64,000 bases of DNA, taken from positions 1 to 64,000 of the forward strand of contig JAFYCS010000065.1 in the NCBI GenBank assembly GCA_017539565.1, read 5' to 3'. Shown one piece after another: positions 53,280-62,308 of this stretch. Position 1 is the first letter of the stretch. Each line of letters starts with the position of its first letter. Position numbers and translations under genes: made by a program. Below the pieces are notes generated by a model, which was not told the origin of the DNA, searched no databases, and was given only the letters and a program-made list of their open reading frames with translations. The DNA comes from Lachnospiraceae bacterium (lineage in GTDB: Bacteria; Bacillota; Clostridia; Lachnospirales; Lachnospiraceae).

Positions 53280-53887
53280 TTTTCCCCTCCGATAAGTATC
53301 TTTCCGCAGGCGATGTCTCTTATGACTCCGGGGAGTATGATCCATTCAGCCTGCTCCATAACACGTTTTTGTAACACTTCCGGCGTATCACCTTCAAGTA
53401 CTTCGACTGCTTTCTGTGCGATAATAGGACCGGTATCTGTTCCTTCGTCCACAAAATGCACTGTAGCTCCCGTAACTTTAACTCCCCTTGCCAGGGCCGC
53501 TTCATGGACCTTGAGTCCGTAAAAGCCGTTTCCGCAAAAAGAAGGTATGAGCGAAGGATGTATGTTTATGATCCTTCCCCTGTACTTCTCTATCATCTTT
53601 ACGGGTAAAACCACAAGAAAGCCCGCCAGTACGATAAGGTCGGGCGCTGCTTCGTCAACTGCCGCGATCAGCGCATCGTTAAAGGCCTCCCTGTCGGGGA
53701 AATCCTTTTTGACCACTGCCTGCGCTCCGATGCCGTGCTTTGCCGCACGCTCCAGGGCATAAGCATCCGCCTTGTTGGAAATGACCTTTACGATCTGCGC
53801 ATCCTTAATGGTGCCGTTTTCAACCGCATCGATCACTGCCTGCAGATTGGTCCCGCCGCCGCTGACCAGTGTGACTATTCTCAGCAT
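53276..53887 (-). CDS. purN: phosphoribosylglycinamide formyltransferase
   Basis: Transfers formyl from 10-formyltetrahydrofolate to GAR in purine synthesis. 203 residues. VSGGGTNLQAVIDA phosphate-binding loop and the catalytic region IINIHPSLIPSF with the Asn-His pair, then GATVHFVDEGTDTGPII, are intact. It overlaps purM by seven bases and purD by four. Confidence 0.96.
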   Translation of the reverse strand: MLRIVTLVSGGGTNLQAVIDAVENGTIKDAQIVKVISNKADAYALERAAKHGIGAQAVVKKDFPDREAFNDALIAAVDEAAPDLIVLAGFLVVLPVKMIEKYRGRIINIHPSLIPSFCGNGFYGLKVHEAALARGVKVTGATVHFVDEGTDTGPIIAQKAVEVLEGDTPEVLQKRVMEQAEWIILPGVIRDIACGKILIGGEK

Positions 53888-54906
53888 AATACTGCTTCCC
53901 TTTCTCCGGCAACGGTCTCACCTATAACAAAGGCGTCCTCACCGGCTGCTTTGAGTGCAGCGATACACTTGTCTGCGTCTGTCTTATCGACTGCCAGCAC
54001 CATGCCCACACCCATATTGTAGGTATTGTACATTACGTGCTCGTCGATATCTCCGGTCTTCTGGAGGAGCTTGAAGATAACGGGCAGCTCATAGCTGTTC
54101 TTTTCGATCTTTGCTCCGATGCCTTCGGGGAACATACGGGGTATGTTCTCATAAAAGCCGCCGCCGGTGATGTGGCTGCATCCCTTTACCTTTATCCCCG
54201 CATCCTTAACGGCCTTAAGGGCCTTAACATAGATACGTGTAGGTGTTAAGAGTGCATCTCCAAGTGACTTTCCAAGTTCGTTATTATAACGTATAAGTGC
54301 GTCGCTGTTCATCGGGAAAACTTTTCTCACGAGAGAGAAACCGTTTGAATGAACACCGCTGGAAGCGATTCCTATAAGTGTATCGCCGGCTTTGATGGTG
54401 CTGCCGTCGATAAGCTCCTTTCTGTCTACGAGACCTACAGCAAAACCTGCCAGATCGTATTCCTCTTCGGGCATCAGATCCGGATGCTCTGCGGTCTCAC
54501 CGCCTATAAGTGCGCAGCCTGCCTGCTCGCAGCCTTCTGCTACACCTTTTACTATCATAGCTATCTTCTCAGGAATATTTTTGCCGCAGGCAATGTAATC
54601 CAGGAAGAATAAAGGTTCTGCGCCGGCACATGCTATATCATTCACACACATGGCAACACAATCGATACCTACGCTGTCATGCTTATCAAGAAGAAAAGCA
54701 AGCTTGATCTTGGTACCTACACCGTCGGTGCCCGACACCAGTGTGGGATCTTCCATATTCTTAATGGCATTTAAAGAAAATGCCCCGGAAAAACCTCCTA
54801 TGCCGCCCAGTACTTCGGGACGCATAGTCTTCTTCACATACTGCTTCATCAACTCCACTGAACGGTAGCCCGCTTCAATGTCTACTCCTGCGTTCTTATA
54901 ATCCAT
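53881..54906 (-). CDS. purM: phosphoribosylformylglycinamidine cyclo-ligase
   Basis: AIR synthetase of purine synthesis. 341 residues from the ATG at 54906; GGGGG lies eight bases upstream. YKNAGVDIEAG at the N-terminus and LVSGTDGVGTK are typical. The longer reading to 54966 would start inside the upstream inverted repeat. It heads purM-purN-purD; purH, often found between, is not here. Confidence 0.96.
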   Translation of the reverse strand: MDYKNAGVDIEAGYRSVELMKQYVKKTMRPEVLGGIGGFSGAFSLNAIKNMEDPTLVSGTDGVGTKIKLAFLLDKHDSVGIDCVAMCVNDIACAGAEPLFFLDYIACGKNIPEKIAMIVKGVAEGCEQAGCALIGGETAEHPDLMPEEEYDLAGFAVGLVDRKELIDGSTIKAGDTLIGIASSGVHSNGFSLVRKVFPMNSDALIRYNNELGKSLGDALLTPTRIYVKALKAVKDAGIKVKGCSHITGGGFYENIPRMFPEGIGAKIEKNSYELPVIFKLLQKTGDIDEHVMYNTYNMGVGMVLAVDKTDADKCIAALKAAGEDAFVIGETVAGEREAVLC

Positions 54907-54945
54907 GTTTGGGTCCCCCTGACCTTTTTGTGCTAAACAATAAAC

Positions 54946-54970
54946 AACTGTGTGGACAACCCACACAGTT
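54946..54970 (-). promoter_or_regulatory. inverted repeat at the purM transcription start
   Basis: Perfect 10-base arms AACTGTGTGG (54946-54955) and CCACACAGTT (54961-54970) with a five-base centre. It starts about six bases after the -10 box, where a repressor site or a 5' leader hairpin would act. No T run follows, so it is not a terminator. Confidence 0.65.
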
Positions 54971-54974
54971 CTAT

Positions 54975-55003
54975 ATTTTACAAATTATCCTCTTATAATG
55001 CAA
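54975..55003 (-). promoter_or_regulatory. purM promoter
   Basis: Minus strand: -35 TTGCAT (54998-55003), 17-base spacer, -10 TAAAAT (54975-54980), just after the amrA stop. Confidence 0.65.
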
Positions 55004-55012
55004 GAGCTATTT

Positions 55013-55570
55013 TTAATAGTGCCTGACCACCTCAAAACGCTGCAGTTCACAGCCTTCTTCATCCGGTCTGAGTCCTGCCTTCTGCTTTGCTATGGCCACC
55101 TGCTGCTTAATGGTATCCACTCCGTCAAGATTAGGCAGCAGAAGCCCGCGCCTGAAACCCTTGGTCACGATAACTCCGTAACGCTTAACATCCAGCTCAT
55201 CTTCGGAAGCGATATCCTCTGTCTCCCCCAGAACATCCACGCTTATCTCAAGCTTATCCAGCTCATCGGTCTCTATGGGCTCGAACCTGGGGTCCCGGGT
55301 CGATGCGCTGATGGCATTCATTATGATCTCCTCCGCCAGGGTCCCGTATACCGGCCCTATGGTCCCGATGCAGCCGCGCAGCATTCCCAGTTCATGGATG
55401 GAAACAAAAGCTCCGGCACGCCTGCCTGTCAGGCCTTCCTCTGCAGCAGCCTTATCCGCTTCATCTGATAACAGCTCATCCTTCACTTCTTCCCAGCTGA
55501 TCTTCCTTCCTTCCCGGATACAGCTTTCCAGCGACTTCCTGGCAAGGCGGACATAGATATCATTTTCCAT
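55013..55570 (-). CDS. amrA: AMMECR1 domain protein (AmrA)
   Basis: 185 residues, conserved from bacteria to man. The motif LRGCIGT and the segment ASTRDPRFEPI identify the AMMECR1 fold. In bacteria it is part of the AmmeMemoRadiSam set with a Memo-like protein and a radical SAM enzyme; the chemistry was not settled to my knowledge. AAAGGAG precedes the ATG. The Memo-like partner is directly upstream, but the radical SAM partner is not in the window. Confidence 0.9.
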   Translation of the reverse strand: MENDIYVRLARKSLESCIREGRKISWEEVKDELLSDEADKAAAEEGLTGRRAGAFVSIHELGMLRGCIGTIGPVYGTLAEEIIMNAISASTRDPRFEPIETDELDKLEISVDVLGETEDIASEDELDVKRYGVIVTKGFRRGLLLPNLDGVDTIKQQVAIAKQKAGLRPDEEGCELQRFEVVRHY

Positions 55571-55601
55571 GGGATGCTCCTTTCGTCTTGTGACCCTGCT
55601 A

Positions 55602-56426
55602 TTATTCTTCGATCACTTTATATGTACATATCCCGTAGCCTACTCCCGTCACATCCTGGTGTGACAGGCAATGTGTTTCCAGGTTCAGACCGTCCAGGGC
55701 ACCGGCCATCATTACAAAGGATCGGTGTCCGCATTCCGCGGCCTGCTCAAGGAAATCTTCGCTAAAGTCGAACAGCTCATCAAAAGCCGCCCTGCCCATG
55801 ACGTCCATGATGCGCTCATCATAAACCGGTCCCATGGGATCGAAGCCGTAGGGTCCGCTCTCCTGCAGTTTATGCGACAGATCCCCGCTGGCCACAAATA
55901 CCGTGCGGCGCACATTCCTGAAAGCCGCCTTTGCGATCACCTGCCCGAGTTTAAAATGCTCTTCCAGGTCAAAGCCTGAAAGCCCTATGCGTACCAGCTT
56001 AAATGAGGCATATTTCTTTAATATGAAATACAGCGGCACCATGGTCCCGTGATCCAGCTGCGGATCCCGTTCTCCTTCCGTACCCGCCATGATCTTTGCA
56101 TTTTTCGCTTCTTTTTCTATGGCAGATACAAATTCGCTGTCATATTCAATCTCCGCACTTACCTGCGGGGCGCCGAAGCGCGCCATGCTGCCGAAGGCCT
56201 TTCTGCCGGGCGATATATGGAAATAATCCCGGTAGAGTATACTGTGGGGAGAGGATAACACAATGGTATCCGGCTTAAGTTCCGCGATAAAATCTGCAGC
56301 TTTTTCATAAGCCCTTATGGTCTCTTCCACTATCTTTTCGGAGCCTCTTCCTACCTCGGGTATTATCAGCGGCGGATGAGGCACCATCACACCTCCGGCT
56401 ATGCCGTATGCCAGTTCTTTATCCAT
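55602..56426 (-). CDS. amrB: MEMO1/LigB-like protein (AmrB)
   Basis: 274 residues of the class III extradiol dioxygenase-like fold. Conserved His are in VPHPPLIIPEVG, SSPHSIL and ASGDLSHKL, and RDPQLDHGTMVPLYFI is the core motif. AAGGAG lies five bases before the ATG, which overlaps the purE stop codon (TGATG), so it is translated together with purE. Human MEMO1 binds metal and reduces copper redox activity; the bacterial role is open. Confidence 0.9.
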   Translation of the reverse strand: MDKELAYGIAGGVMVPHPPLIIPEVGRGSEKIVEETIRAYEKAADFIAELKPDTIVLSSPHSILYRDYFHISPGRKAFGSMARFGAPQVSAEIEYDSEFVSAIEKEAKNAKIMAGTEGERDPQLDHGTMVPLYFILKKYASFKLVRIGLSGFDLEEHFKLGQVIAKAAFRNVRRTVFVASGDLSHKLQESGPYGFDPMGPVYDERIMDVMGRAAFDELFDFSEDFLEQAAECGHRSFVMMAGALDGLNLETHCLSHQDVTGVGYGICTYKVIEE

Positions 56427-56926
56427 CAATACTCCTTATATCCTACTTCTGCAAGGCGTGCATCCTTCTCCTCAACAGCTTTCTTCATCTTCTCACTGTA
56501 TGCCTTGAGCTTATCAAGAAGCCCTGCATCCGATGTAGCCAGTATCTTCGCTGCCAGAAGTCCTGCATTTGCGCCGCCGTTTATTGCAACTGTTGCAACG
56601 GGTATTCCCGAAGGCATCTGTACGATGGAGTACAGCGAATCCCTGCCGCCAAGAGATGTTGTATGCATGGGTATGCCTATAACGGGCATGGGGAAGATCG
56701 CTGCGCACATGCCGGGCAGATGTGCTGCCATGCCTGCGCCTGCTATAATAACCTTTACGCCGCGCTCCTCTGCGGTCTTTGCATACTCAAAGAAGATGTC
56801 GGGCTCTCTGTGTGCGGAGATTATACGCATCTCAAAGCTTATGCCCAGCTCCTCCAGTACATCTGCAGCCTTCTTCATTACGGGCATATCGGAATCGCTG
56901 CCCATTACTATTGATACAAGTGCCAT
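56426..56926 (-). CDS. purE: N5-carboxyaminoimidazole ribonucleotide mutase
   Basis: Class I PurE of 166 residues. GSDSDMPVM and SAHREPD motifs are intact; GGRDSLYSIVQMPSGIPVATVAING is typical. purK is not next to it. GGAGG precedes the ATG. It is four bases from the upstream aminopeptidase gene, so purE, amrB and amrA form a run with it. Confidence 0.95.
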   Translation of the reverse strand: MALVSIVMGSDSDMPVMKKAADVLEELGISFEMRIISAHREPDIFFEYAKTAEERGVKVIIAGAGMAAHLPGMCAAIFPMPVIGIPMHTTSLGGRDSLYSIVQMPSGIPVATVAINGGANAGLLAAKILATSDAGLLDKLKAYSEKMKKAVEEKDARLAEVGYKEY

Positions 56927-56929
56927 TTT

Positions 56930-58966
56930 TTATTCCTCCGTAAATGCTTTATTTAATTCTTCTGTACCGGGCAGCACAAAGCGCCCGTTTTCAACTATCC
57001 TGATACTGCTGCCGTCAGCCCTTACTCCCTCTAAGAGTCCCAGCTCATCGTAGGGTATTGTCACATCCGTATGACAGCCGAAATATGCCTTTGAGGGATC
57101 CGTCTTTCTGAGAAGCGACACCTCATTATCCTTAGCCACTATCTCTTTTCCGTCCGGATTGTATATCTTTAAGTCTTCCGCATGTGAATAGCAGGTATCG
57201 CCCACTGCGAAATGCGGTCCGGTCTTCTCTGCTATCAGTATGGGAAGCAGCCCCTCTATGCCGTATTTTCTGGCCAGCACATAGGCGGTAGTGTTGGTAC
57301 CTATTGCAGCTTCGCCCATAGGCAGGCTCTTATGGTTAAAGAGCACGTTATCCTCGATATAGCGTCTGTTGGCAGCCTCATCATCAAAGTTTCCGCAGGC
57401 ATAATCAACGACCATGCCATCCTTAAAGGTAAGTGAGAAATCCTTATACTCCAGTTCATTTAAGAACACGCGGCTGACATGCAGCACGCCGTCAGTCCCC
57501 TTAAGTACAGGCGTTGTGAAGATCTCGCCCACCGGAATATTTACATCTGCCACACAGTTTTCATATATTGCCTGTTTTGCGGGATCGTCAAGCTTCTTAA
57601 GCGATACCTTAAGCTCAGTCCTGTTGGCTCCCATGCCTTTTATATGCACATACTCCGCCTCGTTCAACGCATCGATCATGCTGCTCTGGATATTCAGGTA
57701 TTTCTCATAATCCAGTGTGTTTATGCGTATAACGGCATCAAATATCTCATCAAATTTATCACCTATAGCCGGCACAGGGAAAGATATGATGGTAAAGCTC
57801 CTCTCCTCTCCGGGTATGTACTGATTGGTGATACGTATATTCTCAGTCCTGAAGCGAACATCCAGCGCCCGCTGCTCCTCGCTTAACTTAAGAGCTTCTT
57901 TTTTGTTGGCAGGCACGAAAGGCGTTTCTCCGAAGACCTCCATTACCGCAGGGCCCGCATGATCCTTTGCCATCTGTCTGTATGCTATGAAAGCCTGCTC
58001 TATGCACTCAAGGCGCCTTGTAACCAGCTGCCCGTCCAGCAGAAGCGCCAGGTCTTCCCTGTGATCGTAGTCAAACTGCGGATTTGGATTAGCCCCGAAA
58101 AAGCCGTTCTTGTTTACACTCCTGCCTGTGAAGACAGTATCCGCAGCCCTGTAGATGGTAGGTTTTAAGCCCATTTTTGCGAAGTTCTCCACAGCCTTTT
58201 TCATCACACGCTCAAAACCTATGGGATAACGTACATTGACCGTCTTCTTTATGGACAGGTCTTTTCCGCCCAGAATAAAGCCTTTGCGGTAACCTTCCGT
58301 CCAGGTATCCGCCATCAGATCGATCTTTTCCTGGGGCAGGGCATTGATATACTCCGCAAGCTTAAGTTCATTATCCGTTACATACTCGCCGTATGCATAC
58401 AGATATGAACTGTCTTTATAATCCGATTTCTCTATTATCTTAAGCGCAAAATCACGGGAAGGATCCACCATGTTCGCGATCCTGCGCTCACATTCCGTCT
58501 CAAAATAATCGCTTACAAAAGAATAGACCACTTCTTTATAGACAGCATATTCCGGTGCTGCATTATCTTCCGCAAAGCCTCTTTCCGTCATGTGATAGAG
58601 CTGGAGTATCAGTTCAAGACGTATCAGCAGCGCTTCCGCATCTTTCTCAAATGCCGCCGATATACCGCCCCTTAACTCTGCCGCCACGAAGCTTAACAGC
58701 TTTCCGTACTCCCCGCCCAGCCTGGATACGGCATAACCGGGATCACACCAGCTGTTATTGTAGTTTTCCGGAAGTATATCTTCAAAAAGAGCTTTGTTGA
58801 TCTCTTTAAAAAAGCCGGTTCCGCTATTCTCATAAACCTTTATCAGCAGATTTGCAAAGGATGTACTTCTCAGAAAAAAATCCTGCCAGTCACCCGGCAG
58901 CGTTTTTCTTATCTCCTCTTCCAGTTCCGCAAAGCGCTCACGCGCCAGTTCCAAACGTTCTTCCAT
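56930..58966 (-). CDS. M29-type aminopeptidase with long N-terminal domain
   Basis: 678 residues. The C-terminal part (about 290-678) matches the M29 (AmpS/aminopeptidase T) family, which uses metal ions: VNIPVGEIFTTPV and LPMGEAAIGTN hold the acidic ligands, and EKTGPHFAVGDTCYSHAED the His and Asp. The first 290 residues are a helical domain absent from the shorter AmpS proteins of about 410 residues; long forms are common in Clostridia. AAGGAGG precedes the ATG. Cytoplasmic. Confidence 0.82.
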   Translation of the reverse strand: MEERLELARERFAELEEEIRKTLPGDWQDFFLRSTSFANLLIKVYENSGTGFFKEINKALFEDILPENYNNSWCDPGYAVSRLGGEYGKLLSFVAAELRGGISAAFEKDAEALLIRLELILQLYHMTERGFAEDNAAPEYAVYKEVVYSFVSDYFETECERRIANMVDPSRDFALKIIEKSDYKDSSYLYAYGEYVTDNELKLAEYINALPQEKIDLMADTWTEGYRKGFILGGKDLSIKKTVNVRYPIGFERVMKKAVENFAKMGLKPTIYRAADTVFTGRSVNKNGFFGANPNPQFDYDHREDLALLLDGQLVTRRLECIEQAFIAYRQMAKDHAGPAVMEVFGETPFVPANKKEALKLSEEQRALDVRFRTENIRITNQYIPGEERSFTIISFPVPAIGDKFDEIFDAVIRINTLDYEKYLNIQSSMIDALNEAEYVHIKGMGANRTELKVSLKKLDDPAKQAIYENCVADVNIPVGEIFTTPVLKGTDGVLHVSRVFLNELEYKDFSLTFKDGMVVDYACGNFDDEAANRRYIEDNVLFNHKSLPMGEAAIGTNTTAYVLARKYGIEGLLPILIAEKTGPHFAVGDTCYSHAEDLKIYNPDGKEIVAKDNEVSLLRKTDPSKAYFGCHTDVTIPYDELGLLEGVRADGSSIRIVENGRFVLPGTEELNKAFTEE

Positions 58967-58975
58967 TGTTCCTCC

Positions 58976-59293
58976 TTAAGTAAGTCCCAGTGCCAGTATA
59001 CCGCCTCCGGCAGCCAGCACCAGGATATTCAGGACTATCCCCAGATCAGGGAAAAAATAATATCTGTCGGGCTCCATGCGGGATATTATCGCAAGTATCA
59101 GCCCGGCCAGTGACATGACCATCGAAAGCAGCGTGGCGGCCCCGTATGAAAGGCGCGCCTCGCCACCGTTCTTAAAACTGAGTACTATGCTCAGCACTAT
59201 GGTCACAATACCTATTGCAGCCAGTACCACAGCCATGACGGATTTCATGGGTGTACGCTTATTTGTAAACTTGTACTTTACAAAAAGACCCAT
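58976..59293 (-). CDS. small membrane protein (DUF6142-like)
   Basis: 105 residues with three hydrophobic segments (about 18-40, 50-70, 82-103). It resembles DUF6142 proteins of Clostridia, function unknown; the match is from memory. No strong ribosome site; it follows the 50-residue gene by seven bases, so translation is probably coupled. Confidence 0.65.
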   Translation of the reverse strand: MGLFVKYKFTNKRTPMKSVMAVVLAAIGIVTIVLSIVLSFKNGGEARLSYGAATLLSMVMSLAGLILAIISRMEPDRYYFFPDLGIVLNILVLAAGGGILALGLT

Positions 59294-59300
59294 TATCCGA

Positions 59301-59453
59301 TCAGAACATTATCTTGGATCTGCCGCGCAGAAGCTTGGCACCGCTGATTATGAGCAGTACGCCTGCCGTGATACCGATAACCATGGTTGAGATACCGATG
59401 GCTATGTTCCAGCCGCCTGTGCGGCTCATTATGGTGTATGTTCTTTCTTCCAT
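59301..59453 (-). CDS. 50-residue membrane protein
   Basis: Too short for a routine gene search but well supported: AAAAGGAG six bases before ATG, a full reading frame of 50 residues, one membrane helix (about 16-38, IAIGISTMVIGITAGVLLII), a basic stretch after it (KLLRGRSK) and a stop seven bases before the next gene. N-terminus outside or inside cannot be fixed; the positive-inside rule favours the C-terminus in the cytoplasm. Function unknown. Confidence 0.75.
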   Translation of the reverse strand: MEERTYTIMSRTGGWNIAIGISTMVIGITAGVLLIISGAKLLRGRSKIMF

Positions 59454-59469
59454 GTTGTTCTCCTTTTAT

Positions 59470-59523
59470 AAGATCCTTCGGGCTAAAGCCCTCAGGATGA
59501 CATGATGTGCGTTCAGGATGACA
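59470..59523 (+). repeat. dispersed hairpin repeat, long-stem variant, plus partial copy
   Basis: Full copy at 59470-59502 with outer stem ATCCT...AGGAT and inner stem GGGCT-AA-AGCCC; partial right half, GTTCAGGATGACA, at 59511-59523. Confidence 0.85.
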
Positions 59524-59550
59524 CGTTTAATTTATCCTGCTCAGTATTCA

Positions 59551-60225
59551 CTATTTAGCGCCGTACTCTGCATAGTAAGCATCGATGGCAGCCTTGCGTT
59601 CATCATCGATAAGGACGCTGCCGTTTATTTCTTTTCCGTAAAGATGCTCGGTCACTTCCGCCATGTTTACTATGGCTGTGGTGGGGAAGCCGTAGAGCTC
59701 ACTGATCTCATCCAGTGCACTCTTCTCTCCCTTGCCCTTTTCCATGCGGTTTAAGGATACCACAAGGCCTTTGATCTGTACATCAGCCTGAGCCTTAAGG
59801 ATGGGGAAGGTCTCCTCTATGGACTTGCCGGAGGTGGTAACATCCTCTATCATGATGATCCTGTCTCCGTCCTTGAGATTGCTTCCAAGCATTATGCCCG
59901 TATCTCCGTGATCCTTAACTTCCTTGCGGTTTGATGAATAACGTACATCCACTCCGTAAAGCTCGCTGATAGCCATAGCTGTAGCAACGCTTAAGGGAAT
60001 GCCCTTGTATGCAGGCCCGAAGAGTATGTCAAAATCAAGGCCGAAGTTTTCCTTTATAGCCTTTGCATAATACTCCCCCAGCTTTCTTAACTGGGTGCCG
60101 GTCACGTAAGCTCCGGCGTTCATGAAGAAGGGGGACTTGCGTCCGCTCTTCAGGGTAAAGTCCCCGAATTTAAGGACCTGTGAGTCTACCATAAATTCGA
60201 TAAATTCCTGTTTGTACTGTTCCAT
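59551..60225 (-). CDS. pyrE: orotate phosphoribosyltransferase
   Basis: Makes OMP from orotate and PRPP. 224 residues from the ATG at 60225, with AAAGGA upstream. The PRPP motif is IIMIEDVTTSGKSIEE. The longer reading to 60336 would run through a dispersed repeat and yield the tell-tale CHPERSEGS peptide, so it is rejected. Follows upp in the pyrF-uraA-upp-pyrE run. Confidence 0.95.
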   Translation of the reverse strand: MEQYKQEFIEFMVDSQVLKFGDFTLKSGRKSPFFMNAGAYVTGTQLRKLGEYYAKAIKENFGLDFDILFGPAYKGIPLSVATAMAISELYGVDVRYSSNRKEVKDHGDTGIMLGSNLKDGDRIIMIEDVTTSGKSIEETFPILKAQADVQIKGLVVSLNRMEKGKGEKSALDEISELYGFPTTAIVNMAEVTEHLYGKEINGSVLIDDERKAAIDAYYAEYGAK

Positions 60226-60249
60226 TTTGAATATTTTCCTTTCTTGAAT

Positions 60250-60276
60250 AGATCCTTCGCTCCGCTCAGGATGACA
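60250..60276 (+). repeat. dispersed hairpin repeat
   Basis: Full copy (loop variant CTCCGCTC) between the upp stop and the pyrE start. Confidence 0.85.
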
Positions 60277-60277
60277 T

Positions 60278-60922
60278 TTACTTGGTTCCGAAGATGCGGT
60301 CGCCGGCATCGCCAAGACCGGGACAGATATACGCATTTTTGTTAAGTTCGCGGTCCAAATGACCTACATAGATCTGCACATCGGGATGCGTCGTATGAAG
60401 CCTCTCAAGGCCTTCAGGCGCAGCTATGATGCACATAAATTTTATGATCTTACCGCCTTTTTCCTTGATGAAGTTGATGGCATCAACAGCCGATCCCCCG
60501 GTAGCCAGCATGGGATCCGTAACGATGATTATACGCTCGTTTATCGGATCGGGAAGCTTGCAGTAATAGCTGTGAGGCTTGTGTGTTTCCTCATCGCGGT
60601 ACATTCCTATATGTCCGACTTTTGCGGTAGGTAAAAGGCTTAATATACCCTCTGTCATACCAAGACCTGCTCTTAATATAGGCACCACCGCCTGCTTGCG
60701 GCCGCTTATAACGGGGGCCATGGTCTTTTCGATAGGAGTCTCCACCTCTATCATCTCCGTCTCCAGATCACGCAGCGCTTCATAGCCCATGAGCATCGCG
60801 ATCTCTCCGGCCACTTTTCTGAACTCCGCCGTCCCCGTGCTCTTATCGCGCAGTCTGGTGATCTTATGCTGGATCAAAGGGTGGTCTAAGATGTATACAT
60901 TTTCTTCTTTTGAAAAATCCAT
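60278..60922 (-). CDS. upp: uracil phosphoribosyltransferase
   Basis: Salvages uracil to UMP. 214 residues. The PRPP site is [21 protein letters not shown] and the uracil-binding end is [24 protein letters not shown] precedes the ATG. It follows the uracil permease gene, so uptake and salvage are co-expressed. Confidence 0.97.
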   Translation of the reverse strand: MDFSKEENVYILDHPLIQHKITRLRDKSTGTAEFRKVAGEIAMLMGYEALRDLETEMIEVETPIEKTMAPVISGRKQAVVPILRAGLGMTEGILSLLPTAKVGHIGMYRDEETHKPHSYYCKLPDPINERIIIVTDPMLATGGSAVDAINFIKEKGGKIIKFMCIIAAPEGLERLHTTHPDVQIYVGHLDRELNKNAYICPGLGDAGDRIFGTK

Positions 60923-60934
60923 TTTATTCCTCCT

Positions 60935-62263
60935 TTATTTGCTTTCAAAAACATAATCATTGCCGGGAAGTATGGCGTTTAACAGTATTCCCGCGATGGC
61001 TGCTATAGCCAGCGCAGTAAGTGTGATGGATGTCGATCCTACGGTAAAGGTGATACCGTTGGTAAAACCAAGGCCGCAGACCAGTATGACCGCAGCGATT
61101 ATCAGGTTACGCGACTTCGTAAAGTCCACCTTATTCTCAACGATATTACGGACACCTATAGCTGATATCATTCCGTAGAGCACAAAGCTTATACCGCCTA
61201 TGATGGCCGTGGGCATGGTTCCGAATACCTGTGCCATCTTGGGTATGAAGCCCAGCACTATCGCGTATATTGCCGCAAGACGTACCACCTTGGGATCAAA
61301 TACCCTTGAGAGTTCCAGCACGCCTGTGTTCTCACCGTAAGTTGTATTTGCAGGGCCGCCGAACATTGCAGCTAAGGATGTAGCCAGGCCGTCCCCCATC
61401 AGGGTACGGTGAAGGCCCGGATCCTTTATAAAATTCTCCTTTGTCGTAGCCGATATCGCTGAGATATCACCCACATGCTCCATCATGGTAGCCAGAGCTA
61501 TCGGAGCCATGACCAGTATCGCCGTCAGATCAAATTTTGCGATCAGGAAAGGCGGCAAGCCTACCCATGAAGCTTCTGCTATGGGCGCAAAGTTAAGGAT
61601 AGGACTTCCGTCGGCATTTAACATTCCCGCCGCATTAAGTATTATCGCTGCGATATAGGAGATCACCACGCCCATAAGTATCGGGATGATCTTAAACATG
61701 CCCTTGCCCCAGATATTAAAGATGATGACTACAGCCAATGCTATCAGCGCCAGCGGCCAGCATGCCGAAGCGTTGCTGACTGCAGAGGGTGCAAGGCTTA
61801 AGCCTATGCAGATGATGATGGGTCCCGTAACAACCGGCGGCAGGAAGCGCATAACGGTCTTAACACCCACCAGACGTATTATCAGCGCAAGTACCAGATA
61901 TAATGCCCCCGCTACCACTATACCGCCGCAGGCGTAGGGAAGCTTCTCACCGTAGGTCATATCCGCAAATTTTCCCACGTTCAGCTCTGCCACAGTGGCA
62001 AAACCGCCCAGGAATGCAAAGGACGATCCCAGGAATGCCGGGACTTTAAATCTGGTGCACAGGTGGAAGAACAGCGTGCCCACACCTGCAAAGAAAAGTG
62101 TAACCTGCACCGAAAGGCCTTCCCCGTGGAAATAGGAATCCACCAGTATAGGGACCAGAATGGTCGCCCCGAACATCGCGAACATGTGCTGTAATCCCAG
62201 GATAAGCATCTTGGGAAGTCCCAGCTTTTTAGCGTCTTTGATCTCTTCCGTACTCGAATTCAT
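60935..62263 (-). CDS. uraA: uracil/xanthine permease (NCS2, UraA type)
   Basis: Membrane symporter of 442 residues with about 14 helices. GLQHMFAMFGATILVPIL at the N-terminus and the central ALATMMEHVGDISAISATTKENF motif, with the substrate-binding Glu and His, are typical of UraA. AAGGAGG precedes the ATG. Adjacent upp supports uracil as substrate. Confidence 0.93.
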   Translation of the reverse strand: MNSSTEEIKDAKKLGLPKMLILGLQHMFAMFGATILVPILVDSYFHGEGLSVQVTLFFAGVGTLFFHLCTRFKVPAFLGSSFAFLGGFATVAELNVGKFADMTYGEKLPYACGGIVVAGALYLVLALIIRLVGVKTVMRFLPPVVTGPIIICIGLSLAPSAVSNASACWPLALIALAVVIIFNIWGKGMFKIIPILMGVVISYIAAIILNAAGMLNADGSPILNFAPIAEASWVGLPPFLIAKFDLTAILVMAPIALATMMEHVGDISAISATTKENFIKDPGLHRTLMGDGLATSLAAMFGGPANTTYGENTGVLELSRVFDPKVVRLAAIYAIVLGFIPKMAQVFGTMPTAIIGGISFVLYGMISAIGVRNIVENKVDFTKSRNLIIAAVILVCGLGFTNGITFTVGSTSITLTALAIAAIAGILLNAILPGNDYVFESK

Positions 62264-62308
62264 AAACCGGCCTCCTTTTCAGATTCTTCAATTGTTCCGG
62301 AATGGCAT

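Noticed and set aside
53280-53345. N-terminal extension of purD
   Set aside because: It is read inside purN and lacks homology; GGAGGGG marks the start at 53279.
54946-54970. Purine riboswitch upstream of purM
   Set aside because: The structure is a single perfect hairpin; I see no three-way junction core or terminator/antiterminator pair.
60226-60336. N-terminal extension of pyrE containing CHPERSEGS
   Set aside because: It is a translation of the dispersed repeat and the end of upp; PyrE homology and the ribosome site start at 60225.
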